Of a DNA stretch of 64,000 nucleotides, positions 14,401-23,608 are shown piece by piece (the stretch's first letter is position 1; each line of letters starts with the position of its first letter). The notes below the pieces were generated by a model, which saw only the letters and a list, made by a program, of their open reading frames with translations, was not told the DNA's origin and did not search any database. Where the stretch lies: the NCBI GenBank assembly GCA_022113835.1, contig JAILWY010000023.1, positions 16,614,001 to 16,678,000 on the forward strand. Reading direction: 5' to 3'. Source of the stretch: Atopsyche davidsoni. Taxonomy: Eukaryota; Arthropoda; Insecta; Trichoptera; Hydrobiosidae. The translations under genes were made by a program, and so were the position numbers.

Positions 14401-15639
14401 CCATGAAAAACCCATCCAAAAAAATTCGTTAATGAAAACTTATTAATACAAATAAATCGTATTCTTTTTTATTGTTAAATATATAGATATTTTATTAGTC
14501 CAGCGTGAAATAAATGTATATTTATTTAACACATATGATGTATTATATATATATAAGTAGAGTTTCGGCTATATTTGATAGCCAAATCACCTATCCACGT
14601 CTCTCTACCGGACGACAGGTCTTTCCATATTTCCGCTACTCCTTCATACTGGCAGCTCTACCCTTAGTAAATCAATATACAATCTCATACAACAGCGCTT
14701 TTATACATGTAAACCCCTCAACAAGCACAATCATAACACATTTTCTAAGCTTATATAACTCAAAGTCATTAAAAAAAAAAAACCAGCGGTTTTACCAAGC
14801 AATCAATCCAAACTGATGCCTGAAAATGGAAAACCTCGGAATGTGACAGTTTAATGTGATAATATTTCCCAATCAATCGCTATCCTCGCTTCCACTGTTA
14901 TTTCTCCGATTTCAACCCCTTTCATAAACACCCTCGTTACTCGGGGGTCGAAAACGAAACCAATTTTTTTTAAACACGTTTATTTTAAATTTAAACTATT
15001 GATCAACAAACTAGATCTAAAATATTTTGATTGTCCCTGTGATGTTAAATACGTAATTAATAATAATATTCCAAAAAAAAATTAAAGTTTTTTAAATGAA
15101 AAATGTAGTGACTACTAAATTGTAGTAGTTAAAAAAGGATTAGCAATTAAGAATAAGAATCTTTACCCGTACAGAAAAGTTATGTATATTCAAAATATAA
15201 CTTCGGACAATGTATTTCATGTTTGTATATTCGACGCATTTTCAAATAAGATTTTTACAGGTATATAACTTTTGAAACAAAGACGCTTTTATCTTACTTG
15301 ATTTAAGAAGAAAGCTTTGTTCTGCAGTAATAAATATTAAACTTTCCACCTTAAAAAAGCTGCGGCAAATAAAATGAATCATATTTTTACATGCCTCCAA
15401 AAAAATTATAATACCCAGGAAATTTTATCATCCCTGAAATTGAGATCAGACCAATCACTTCCGCCCGAACTACACCCCTTTCAAAAAAGTTTTTTTAATC
15501 ACTTCAGTTCGGAACACACCCCTCTCTTAGTCTAAGTTCTCCTTTATTTCAACCTCACAAATCAATAATACGGATAATTTATGGAGAGTGTATTCAAACT
15601 TGGCTCTTCTTATAAACAACGAATTTTAGCATATTTTTA
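11481..15639. other. AT-rich non-coding stretch
   Basis: No gene was recognised. GC-richer spots occur at about 11850-11975 and 13770-14050. The 100-codon frame at 14514-14816 is rich in Ile, Tyr and Ser with no domain signature, and I treat it as chance. Repeat fragments too decayed to name are likely. Confidence 0.5.
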
Positions 15640-15689
15640 ATTTTAAACTTAAAATTTTTAGAACTCAATATAGCCTAAAAAATTACAAT

Positions 15690-15815
15690 TTTTAAAAAAA
15701 TATATATTTTAAATAATAAGTAAAATACTTGAGTGATTTTTCCACATATAGACTTTTGTGGGTTACCGGTTTTGCCAACCTTTCGCGTTGGTATTATCAA
15801 ACAGAGTGAGATTTT
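15690..15815 (-). mobile_element. Penelope-like terminal module, minus orientation
   Basis: Read on the minus strand, this holds the family core: TTTGATAATACCAACGCGAA, a helix partner, then an AACCGGT-type segment and the GTGGAAAAATCAC tail. It meets the plus-orientation copy at 15816-16215 head to head. The same inverted meeting of two modules occurs near 16500 and 56790. Confidence 0.6.
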
Positions 15816-16215
15816 ATATAATAATAAGCAGTATGGTAAAAAATTGTTAGAGGATAAACACACTACAGGACAAACCCCAACACGACACAACTGCTGCTAC
15901 ACCTTAAGCCACTACTTAAGACAACTATCCCCATAAATATTTAAAAAAAACATTTGTTTTGTGGAGAATCGTTTACCAAAAATTTGCAATTATATAGAAT
16001 CCTCCACTTATCAGGTACATTAAAATCACATTATCCCTTACCACCTGACAATCATTCTCTCCCTCCAACAATTGTTTCCCTGACTGCTTATTATTATATT
16101 AAACCTCACTGTTTGATAGTGCCAAAAAGGTTGGCGAAACCGGTCACCTCTCAAGTACTCTCTGTCAAAAATATTGAATTTCTTACAAAAATATCTCAGC
16201 AAAAAAAACTACGCT
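15816..16215 (+). mobile_element. Penelope-like 3' end, plus orientation
   Basis: This copy aligns by eye with the 3' regions at 17250-17600 and 32215-32610. It shares the 'AAACACACTACAGGACAAACC' type start, the segment with GCAATTATATA, the CCACTTATCAGGTACATTAA block, the terminal helix module near 16108-16145, and part of the tail (CTCTGTCAAAAATATTGAAT). The coding end seen at 17070-17229 is absent. Confidence 0.65.
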
Positions 16216-16369
16216 AATTCGATGTAGTTTTTTTTTGTGGATACACATTATCGCCACATGCTATACAAGTCTTCGAGTGTGCTATACATGCTATACAAGT
16301 CACATTATCGCCACATGCTATACATTCGAAAAACAGGCTCTTTTCACAGTGCACTCGTTTCTTATTTAT

Positions 16370-16600
16370 GAAGAAACATTTAGAAATTCAATATTTTTTG
16401 ACAGAGAGTGCTTAGTGGAATTCCATTTTATTTAAATAATAAATAAAATACTTGAGTTATTTTTCCACATGTAGATTATTATTGATTTCGCCAACCTTTC
16501 ACGTTGGCATTATCAAACAGATCTGTGTGATAACGCCAACGTGAAAGGTGTTTGCGAAACCGGTCACCAACAAAAATCTATATGCGGAAAAATCAACGAA
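16370..16600. mobile_element. Two Penelope-like terminal modules head to head
   Basis: The minus-strand module runs from about 16535 back to 16370 (tail included). A plus-strand module starts at about 16529 and runs through GATAACGCCAACGTGAAAGG and GCGAAACCGGTCACC to a decayed GCGGAAAAATC tail. The two meet at their 5' sides with only a few bases between, so the inverted pair could form a long hairpin in RNA. Confidence 0.6.
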
Positions 16601-16609
16601 GAAATATGT

Positions 16610-16900
16610 GACAGGTGGTTTATTTTTGTGGCTTGCAACACCGCACATCTTTCAAACTTTCACATCGGGAGCGGGCCACAGACGAGAGTTGCGCGCCGCT
16701 GCGGCTCCTCGCATTAATTTTCCGTCCTGGCAAACAATATCCCGGCGAATGCAAATGGCCGCCGCGTCTGTCTGGCCGGCCGCGGGTTACAAATTGAAAC
16801 AAATATCGGATTCGACGCCTCCTACGAATAAACCGCAAATTTCACGGACTTTCGGCTTGTTTTGTTTCAACTCCGGCCGAACCTAACCTTTCTGAAATAT
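16610..16900. other. GC-rich patch, no recognised gene
   Basis: This patch is far richer in G+C and CpG than its surroundings. Overlapping frames of 60-112 codons are open on both strands, as expected when GC-rich DNA has few stop codons, and none shows a known domain. It could be a conserved regulatory element or a CpG-rich remnant. I did not call a CDS. Confidence 0.4.
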
Positions 16901-16984
16901 TCCCGTTTTGTAACTCGTGTGTAAACATATGAATCAAAAATGTAAAAAAAAGATAAGAAATTCAATATTTTTGAGTAAAATACT

Positions 16985-17229
16985 TACATTGGCCAAACAG
17001 GTATGAAACATCTACCTTCGGCCTCCACCTCTCTGGTAATAAGCACGGCTTTAACCAGAACTCCAATCTCAAAATTTTGCATGTTAACAATAAAGGCACA
17101 AAACGCGATCGTCAAGAGATTTTAGATATCTATCGCATAAAAGATAACACACCGGAGCACCTGCTTAATGACCAGGTTATTTTCAATATGTCTCCAATAT
17201 TATTCCTTATTGCTAAATCACATCTTTAA
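16985..17229 (+). pseudogene. GIY-YIG endonuclease C-terminal remnant of a Penelope-like element
   Basis: The opening codons read YIGQTG, the YIG half of the GIY-YIG nuclease motif. After an internal deletion or frame change, a second frame runs through HGFNQNSNLKILHVNNKGTK, RQEILDIYR, then LLNDQVIFN to a TAA stop at 17227-17229. The sequence 'KGTK...E...L.IYR...LLNDQ' is the typical end of PLE endonuclease domains as I know them. The catalytic Arg and Glu region lies in the missing part, so no active enzyme is possible. The same C-terminal codons occur at 32110-32181. Confidence 0.75.
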
Positions 17230-17600
17230 AAAACCATTTACTGCGCAAAAACTTATTATTTACAGATAAACACACGGGATAACTGCTGCTACACCTCAAG
17301 CCACTACTTTAGGTAACTACCCCATTAACACAAAAATTTGCAATTATATAAAATCCTCCACTTGTCAGGTACATTAAAATCACATTAGCCCTTACCACCT
17401 GACAATCACTCTCTCTCTTTCCAACGACCTCTCCCTCTAACAATTGTTTACCTAATTGCTTATTATTATATAAAATCTCACTCTGTTTGATAATGCCAAC
17501 GTGAAAGGTTGGCGAAACCGGTCACAAATAAAAACGAACATGTGGAATAACTCAAGAATTTAACTCAAAAACATTTTAAAAAGATTAACAACAAGTACAT
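16985..17600 (+). mobile_element. Penelope-like element, 5'-truncated 3' end
   Basis: The copy contains the end of the element's only large gene (a decayed GIY-YIG endonuclease tail, 16985-17229), about 250 bp of 3' untranslated region, and the terminal module at 17488-17600. The module has a perfect 6-bp helix (GCCAAC with GTTGGC), GAAACCGGTCAC, then a GTGGAATAA-type tail. Penelope-like elements are retroelements coding a reverse transcriptase fused to a GIY-YIG nuclease; the reverse transcriptase part is missing here. A near-identical 3' region lies at 32101-32610, so the family was recently active in the genome. Confidence 0.75.
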
Positions 17601-17627
17601 TTTTTTACGAAAATGCAGTATACTATT

Positions 17628-17960
17628 TTTTCCTTTCTATACCGGAGCGTGTGTAAAGGATCTTGGAATGATTGTAGAGGGATGTGATTTGGAGGAACGT
17701 GGGAGGCTGCTGCTGCAAAACTGTAGCTTGCTGTATCAGATCTAAACGCCAAAGCTATGAAAAAAAATTACATAATAATGCTATTGGGCAGCAGCAATAC
17801 GCAGACTTTTCCTTCCAATATAAAACTGCGGTGTAGAAGGACCCGTGGACCTACTACACTATTTTTCCATTAGAAAATCATGAACACCGGCACAGCATGA
17901 GTATATGCTCAGTGAAATGGTCGCCAACCTCCTCTGAGGAGAGGCACTTGATGAAAAATA
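17628..17960 (-). repeat. Dispersed repeat of about 300 bp, copy 1
   Basis: On the minus strand this matches the plus strand at 41795-42090 and 57404-57730. Shared blocks include GAGGAGGTTGGCGACC, AGTGTTCATG or its variants, a TATTGCTGCTGCCCAATAGC block, GCGTTTAGATCTGATAC, and an ACACGCTC end. It starts within about 30 bp of a Penelope-like tail, as does the copy at 41795, so it may belong to the same element family (for example its 5' part). No coding frame is visible. Confidence 0.65.
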
Positions 17961-20055
17961 TTATACTCTTAAAAAATATATATATTTTACCAGATTTATT
18001 GTATCTTTGAATCTAATAAATTCAAACACACTGTTATTATTTATTTTTACAAACTATATATCAATAGCACACATTATACAACATATTTTTAAATTTGATG
18101 ATTACACACCGCTTATATATCGAATGCCTCTAAGTTTACATATGAAAAGACGAGAATAATTAATAAATTTAAAAAAATTGTTATTCAGATTTAATTCAAT
18201 ATTTCACCTCCTCGGGTTTTCAGGTTGCAACTTTTCAGCCACCCTATCGCTCTATTAAGGCGAGAAGTTATCCCCTGTGAGACACTTAAAATATTTTAAA
18301 TAAAAATAAAATAAAGTTGTCTAAAATATTCCGTCTAGTTGAAATAAATAACTAAAGAAGAAAACAAAAAAGAATTGTAAAGAAAAAGAAAAAAAATGGA
18401 ACCATTATGCGCTTTTTTGTGAGCATCTTCCTTTGGCCATAATTTCAGGTAAACCGAACATATTATTCTTATTCAATTCACTCAAATATTTTTCGCAAGT
18501 CTATGGGTCGTAATAAAGTCTTGAATCCTCCTAAGTATTCTCGCTTAAATTTGTCAAAGAAGACGTTTTCAACTTTCTAGACATTTCTTTCGTTTTACAT
18601 AATTCGGGGTCCTCTCCGCCCAAGGTCAAAATCAAATGGGCTTCTCAGAATGAAGTTTTCTGTACAGGAGTGCCTCTCTCATCCAGAAAAAGTAACGTAA
18701 CTTTATTATAAGTTCTACAACTTTCTAGAACATGTAGTTTTTTTTATGCAATCAATCCTTATCAAAGCGTTAATATTGCGTTCAAGTTGCGATCAAAAAT
18801 TGTTTGAATTTTTCATAAATTAAATGAAAAAGTTATCTTGAATATTTATTCATACCTTCAGATAAGTGGAACGTGAAGTGAATGTTAAATAACACTTTTT
18901 TTAAGGGATATCTTTATAACTTAAAATATTTTGAAAATATTGCAGGCACGACTGTTTATTTCAAGAAAACATACTTTGCCAAATATCTGATCTGAAATTT
19001 CTCATAGTCATATTGGAATTCATAAGATACATGTCAACATTTCAAAACCATACTAATATTATATATATATGAAGCAGTGTGGTTTTACTAGAAGAAGCTG
19101 ATTGTTTAAATTTAATGCATTCTGTTGAGCAAAATTGCCGAAGCTCTCAGTTTTGTTGATTCAAGCTAAGATAGAAGTTCAAACAGACAATATGCGTTAA
19201 ATATTTACGAAAGTTCATTATTCAGGCACCACGCACATGAACCGGGAGTTGCTCCTTGCTTTGCAAATTATTCGAATAAGTTTTCCCCACTATACTGTCA
19301 TTTGCTACTCAGCAAACAGACACAAACTAGTCTTTAGCAACAGTGGAATTTGAAATAGTATATATAAAAAATACAGGTTTGTTTTCATGTTTGGTGTTTA
19401 AAGCCGAGACACGACTTGCAACCATTAAGTAATTTAACAATTAGCCAAGAGAAATAACGGTTTAAAAAAACGCTATCTTATTTCTCAGTTTGTGTTCTCT
19501 CAATAAACACTTTTCCAATTAGTTACCGGTATTAATATAATATAATTCCAGTAGTTTTAAGTGATCATGACTGAAAACTACTGCTGTAAATATTCCTATA
19601 TATTCAGGATAATGAAGCCGGCGGTGTGCGAGCTGAAAGCTTTTACGTACAAATGTATATGATGATATTTCACTAATGAACTGTTAATTTGTAACGACTC
19701 CAGTTTGTCGCAGAAGGAAAGTTCTTTAATATTCTTGGAAATGAGGTTCTGTCCTCTAACTTTGTGCACTTGCAATAAATTCTCTGGCAGCCCATAAAAT
19801 GTAAGTCGCTTAATGGCGAATTTCTAATATCGCCTCGTTTGGGAGCTGAGAACACTCGACTCCAAGCTCGGGCTCAAATTTGATTCCAAACTATAGTTCA
19901 AGTAGGCGCTGGGGTTTAAATTAAAGCTATTCGCAGTTAACTTTATGGAGTAAAATATGCCAGAGAACTGACTGAATTAATGACATTTTATTTTATAAAT
20001 TAATCTAATATGTTTACAAGGATTTTTTTATTTTAAATAGTATATATATGTTAAA
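17961..20055. other. AT-rich non-coding stretch
   Basis: No gene or clear repeat was recognised. Short frames lack domain signatures. The stretch ends at the 5-bp target site of the BEL/Pao insertion. Confidence 0.5.
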
Positions 20056-20060
20056 CTATA
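20056..20060. other. Target-site duplication, left copy (CTATA)
   Basis: CTATA directly precedes the left LTR and is repeated at 24029-24033 directly after the right LTR. A 5-bp duplication fits BEL/Pao integrases. It shows the element was inserted as a unit. Confidence 0.85.
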
Positions 20061-20480
20061 TGGACGCGCCGATCCGCAGCATGCGTGGATCCCGCTGAGT
20101 TGTAAATTCAGCCCACACATGTACGATCTTCGGCTCGTTACTCGACCGGGATTAATGGTCGTTATTTTCACTTGAGTTATGATGCACGTCTCGTTCGTCA
20201 TTAAAATTCGGATTTTATGATTTCCGTTTTTATTACAATATAAATATCACATAATAATAAGAGAATAGGGAAGAACTGAGAATATAGAGAAATAGAGAGA
20301 AAAAAAGAGAATGAGCTGCAGGCCAGCCCGCTCTTTTATACGCCACTGCCCCCCCCTCTCTAGGCCATAAATTCGCCGTCATATGACTCATATGTCACAT
20401 GGCTCGCAAAACAGTTCCCTGAGCTATCACCACTTTGATAGCTCATACATAGATGGTGGTACCATCCTTAAAATCGTACA
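20061..20480 (-). repeat. 3' LTR of the BEL/Pao element (left copy)
   Basis: A 420-bp copy of 23609-24028. On the minus strand it carries a TATAAAAG box (about 20340-20333) and further on an AATAAA signal (about 20234-20229), the order expected of U3-R-U5. It also holds a hairpin-forming GAGCTATCA / TTGATAGCTC pair near 20421-20444. Confidence 0.9.
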
Positions 20481-20496
20481 TACTTCCCCCCAAGAA
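20481..20496 (-). other. Polypurine tract
   Basis: Read on the minus strand the sequence is TTCTTGGGGGGAAGTA, ending exactly at the 3' LTR. A purine run at this place primes plus-strand DNA synthesis in LTR elements. Confidence 0.75.
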
Positions 20497-20535
20497 ATCA
20501 CTATCTCATAGTTTTTTCTTCCTTAATCGACATTA

Positions 20536-20935
20536 CATCCGCGTTATTTCATAAATCATAAAGCTTAACCTAACATGGAAAATAAATTACAAAGTCAAAA
20601 CGATAATCACTAAAACCGTGGTCCCTTTTCCACTTAGGAGTCCATTCCGTGGTCTCTAATCCATCCTGAATTTCACTGAGTGCATCAGCACCTGATTTAT
20701 AAACACTTGTCATCTTTGATGACGTTCACTGTTTGTTTCACTTTAAAATTATTTCGTTACGTTATTTCGTAATCATAAAGCTTAACCTAACATGAAATAA
20801 ATTACAAAAGTAAAATAAATCTAAAACTGTGGTCCCTTTTCCACTTATGAGTCTCCAATCCCTCTTGGATTGCACTGAGTGCATCAGCACTGATTTATAA
20901 ACACTTGTCATTTTTGATGACATTCACTTTAGAGT
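20536..20935 (-). repeat. Two-copy tandem duplication in the element's 3' untranslated region
   Basis: A segment of about 200 bp occurs twice in direct orientation with an offset of about 199 bp. Shared blocks include CATAAAGCTTAACCTAACAT, GTGGTCCCTTTTCCACTTA, TGCATCAGCA and ACACTTGTCAT. The second copy runs into the 3' end of the DUF5641 frame, so the last codons and the stop of that frame lie in the duplicated DNA. Confidence 0.7.
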
Positions 20936-21245
20936 TTTCTTCCACTGACTTGTTTTCTACGTCGTCCATTGGCAACAAAACAACTCTGTGGACTGCTCGT
21001 GTAGTACTCCCCTTGGCTGTGCGAATATCAACTACTCGCACACAGCCGTCTGCTCCTGGATGTAGGCTCGTGACACGCCCCATCGGCCAGTGTAGTGGCT
21101 GAACGTTGTCTTCCTTCAGGATGACCAAGTCCCCTTGCTGGATCTCTCGTCTCCCCTTGTTGGTCCATTTGGACCGCTCCTGTAGTTGTCCCAAATACTC
21201 CGTTCTCCATCGGTCCCAAAAACATAAAGTCAAGTGTGTGAGCAT
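20895..21245 (-). pseudogene. DUF5641 fragment (integrase C-terminal region of BEL/Pao Pol)
   Basis: The frame reads CFWDRWRTEYLGQLQERSKW, then GDLVILKEDN, PLHWPMGRV, LHPGADGCVRVVDIRTAKG and a closing RAVHRVVLLP. This is the DUF5641 domain found at the end of BEL/Pao integrases. The first half of the same domain (ILIGTSLVSTPEEDVRETSF) is encoded at the end of the upstream frame (21230-23029), and the join needs a one-base frame change near 21235-21245. The split means that no intact product is made unless ribosomes shift. Confidence 0.8.
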
Positions 21246-23029
21246 TTGTATCGATCTTGTCGATTGAAAGATGTCTCCCGTACGTCTTCTTCCGGCGTGC
21301 TTACTAGTGACGTACCGATCAGGATTGGGCTGGTGTTAAGGGAAGGAGGTCGGAAACTACCTAATGATTTTTCTATAATACTTAAAATTTCAACTAAATC
21401 CGATTTTAATTTTTTCGCTTGTTCAATGGTGTCAGTTCCCGTAATTAACTTGTCTACGTAGAATGAATTTAAAATTACCTGAACCTTGTAGTTGTACTTA
21501 CGTACAACGTGCGGTGTACGAACAGTTAACTGTTTGTACGCCGCATGACAAGGTAAAGATGATACGATCTCATCTTCACTGGGAGGGTCGCACTCCAGCA
21601 AATGTCCTAACCTGAATATTGAATATTCTACTCTCCTTTTATTATCTTGAGTCCGAAGTTCTAAGTCGAGAAATCTTTTTCTAACCGCAAGATATGTTTC
21701 TCTTAAATTTCGACTTTTTTCCTTTAATGAAAAATGTCGCTTTGCTGGCGCCACTACACATGATGAACCGTCATCTTGTTTTGACACCGCTTCCGTTTCT
21801 TGCGGTCGTTCTAACCTGACGACGCAGTCTTTTTGAGATGGCGCTCGGCCCATCTCTCTGGCCTTCCTCTGAAAGCCGTTCTGCGATCGTTCCAACTTGA
21901 CAACGCAGTCCCCTTTCTCAACTCCAGGACATAATCCTGGCTGCGGTCGCTCTAACTTGACGACGCGGTTCCCTTCCTCAACTCCAGGAAATAATCCTGG
22001 TTGCGGTCGCTCTAACTTGACGACGCGGTTCCCTTCCTCAACTCCAGGAAATAATCCTGGCTGCGGTCGCTCTAACTTGACGACTCGGTTCCCTTCCTCA
22101 ACTCCAGAAACTAATCCTGGCTGCGGTCGCTCTAACTTGACGACGCGGTTCCCTTCCTCAACTCCAGGAAATAATCCTGGCTGCGGTCGCTCTAACTTGA
22201 CGACGCGGTTCCCTTCCTCAACTCCAGGAAATAATCCTGGCGGCGGTCGCTCTAACTTGACGACGCGGTTCCCTTCCTCAACTCCAGGAAATAATCCTGG
22301 CGGCGGTCGCTCTAACTTGACGACGCGGTTCCCTTCCTCAACTCCAGGAAATAATCCTGGCTGCGGTCGCTCTAACTTGACGACTCGGTTCTCTTCCTCA
22401 ACTCCAGGAAATACTCCTGGCTGCGGTCGCTCTAACTTGACGACGCGGTTCCCTTCCTCAACTCCAGGAAATAATCCTGGTTGCGGTCGCTCTAACTTGA
22501 CGACGCGGTTCCCTTCCTCAACTCCAGGAAATAATCCTGGCTGCGGTCGCTCTAACTTGACGACGCGGTTCCCTTCCTCAACTCCAGGAAATAATCCTGG
22601 CTGCGGTCGCTCTAACTTGACGACTCGGTTCCCTTCCTCAACTCCAGGAACTAATCCTGGCTGCGGTCGCTCTAACTTGACGACCGCCTTCACACCGGTT
22701 ATTCCTTTAACTGGTGGCTCTAATCCTTTAAATCTCTTCTTCCCTAACGCTATTGTATCATAGTACGCGGCATCAATTGTTTCCCATTCGTCATCGTCAA
22801 CACCTGAGATTGACTCTATTTTCGATTGTATCTTATAGATCTCCTCGTAACATTCTTCCATTTTTTTCAATCTTAAAGGTATTTGTGCTAGGCTACTGGA
22901 TTCTGAAGCGAAATAACTACCACAACTCGTTATTTGACCCATAATACATCTTCGCTTCATTATGAGTTCTTTTAATTCCGCCATTTTTTTAAACTTGCCA
23001 AATGAATCCGTTATTATTTTAATAATCAC
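21230..23029 (-). CDS. Gag-like protein with 20-residue repeats fused to Pol fragments (BEL/Pao)
   Basis: An uninterrupted 599-codon frame; the start may be an internal Met at 22984-22982 (MAELKELIMKRRCIMGQ), which resembles the usual start of BEL/Pao Gag-Pol. Residues about 16-115 are Gag-like, helical and charged. Residues about 115-380 are thirteen copies of a 20-residue unit (core VVKLERPQPG, LFPGVEEGNR). A linker with FSLKEKSRNLRETYLAVRKR follows. Near residue 523 comes FYVDKLITGTDT, the reverse transcriptase catalytic box region with K in place of the second D of YVDD. The end holds the first part of DUF5641 (ILIGTSLVSTPEED). The protein is thus a deletion fusion, with no zinc knuckle and no catalytic competence. 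Whether it is translated is unknown. Confidence 0.75.
   Translation of the reverse strand: MIIKIITDSFGKFKKMAELKELIMKRRCIMGQITSCGSYFASESSSLAQIPLRLKKMEECYEEIYKIQSKIESISGVDDDEWETIDAAYYDTIALGKKRFKGLEPPVKGITGVKAVVKLERPQPGLVPGVEEGNRVVKLERPQPGLFPGVEEGNRVVKLERPQPGLFPGVEEGNRVVKLERPQPGLFPGVEEGNRVVKLERPQPGVFPGVEEENRVVKLERPQPGLFPGVEEGNRVVKLERPPPGLFPGVEEGNRVVKLERPPPGLFPGVEEGNRVVKLERPQPGLFPGVEEGNRVVKLERPQPGLVSGVEEGNRVVKLERPQPGLFPGVEEGNRVVKLERPQPGLFPGVEEGNRVVKLERPQPGLCPGVEKGDCVVKLERSQNGFQRKAREMGRAPSQKDCVVRLERPQETEAVSKQDDGSSCVVAPAKRHFSLKEKSRNLRETYLAVRKRFLDLELRTQDNKRRVEYSIFRLGHLLECDPPSEDEIVSSLPCHAAYKQLTVRTPHVVRKYNYKVQVILNSFYVDKLITGTDTIEQAKKLKSDLVEILSIIEKSLGSFRPPSLNTSPILIGTSLVSTPEEDVRETSFNRQDRYKCSHT
21901..22680 (-). 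repeat. 60-bp coding minisatellite, 13 units
   Basis: Thirteen tandem units of exactly 60 bp. The first on the plus strand (21901-21960) is the most diverged, and the next twelve (21961-22680) differ by only a few substitutions each. The unit length is a multiple of three and has no stop in two frames, so a frame stays open on the minus strand (20-residue repeats in Gag) and another on the plus strand. Units 22201 and 22261 share a private variant (CGGCGG), pointing to recent local duplication by slippage or unequal exchange. It is not a CRISPR array: there are no unique spacers. Confidence 0.95.
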
Positions 23030-23590
23030 CGAGTCATTTACTTTATTTTTACTTAATTTCCGTTATATTAGTTATTTATGTTCCAACTAATATAATATAT
23101 TTTTTAAAAATAATATAATAAAATTTTTTAATTTTGCCACGCTTACGCGAACGTCATCTGTGTTCTAATTATGACATTTCTTCAACCAAAGCATTGATCC
23201 AAATAATTATCTACACGTGCTCCACGTGTTCTACCTACTTACTTTGTAACATTTAAAATTATCGACGAGAGACGAACATATACATTTTAACCTTAAAACT
23301 TTTTAAAAAACAATAAATTCAACTGTAACGAAGTGCACTTGTTCAAAAAACTATCACCTACCTACTGATTACAAAAAACTAATGACGGGAAGTCCGATGC
23401 TGACAATAATGAGATTGCATTATTTCCGATGATAGGACGTGATACAAGGAGATCGGTACTCACGTTCAGTTCGACTTCCACTCGTCTGGCTCCTGGTGAT
23501 GACTCGTCTGATCATGATGTGTGCACTGCGCTGCTCCGGTCACGATGTCTTGTTTCGGGACATCCTGATCCAGTTACAAACTGTTCCAAT

Positions 23591-23608
23591 ATCCGGTTCG
23601 AAGGACCA
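23591..23608 (-). other. Primer-binding site, tRNA-Tyr type
   Basis: On the minus strand TGGTCCTTCGAACCGGAT follows the 5' LTR with no gap. It is complementary to the 3' end of eukaryotic tRNA-Tyr as I recall it (…ATCCGGCTCGAAGGACCA) at 17 of 18 positions. The start TGG pairs with the universal CCA end. Confidence 0.75.

Noticed and set aside
16548..16886. 112-codon frame in a GC-rich patch as a gene
   Set aside because: Overlapping frames are open on both strands through composition, the start lies inside a Penelope-like fragment, and no domain or splice context supports it.
21901..22680. CRISPR-like regular repeat
   Set aside because: The units are contiguous 60-bp tandem copies without unique spacers and lie in a coding frame of a retrotransposon in a eukaryotic genome.
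21897..22763. Plus-strand frame of 288 codons over the minisatellite
   Set aside because: It is the opposite strand of the Gag-like repeat. It stays open only because each 60-bp unit is a multiple of three without a stop in that frame. The sense of the element, its LTR promoter and its primer site all point to the minus strand.
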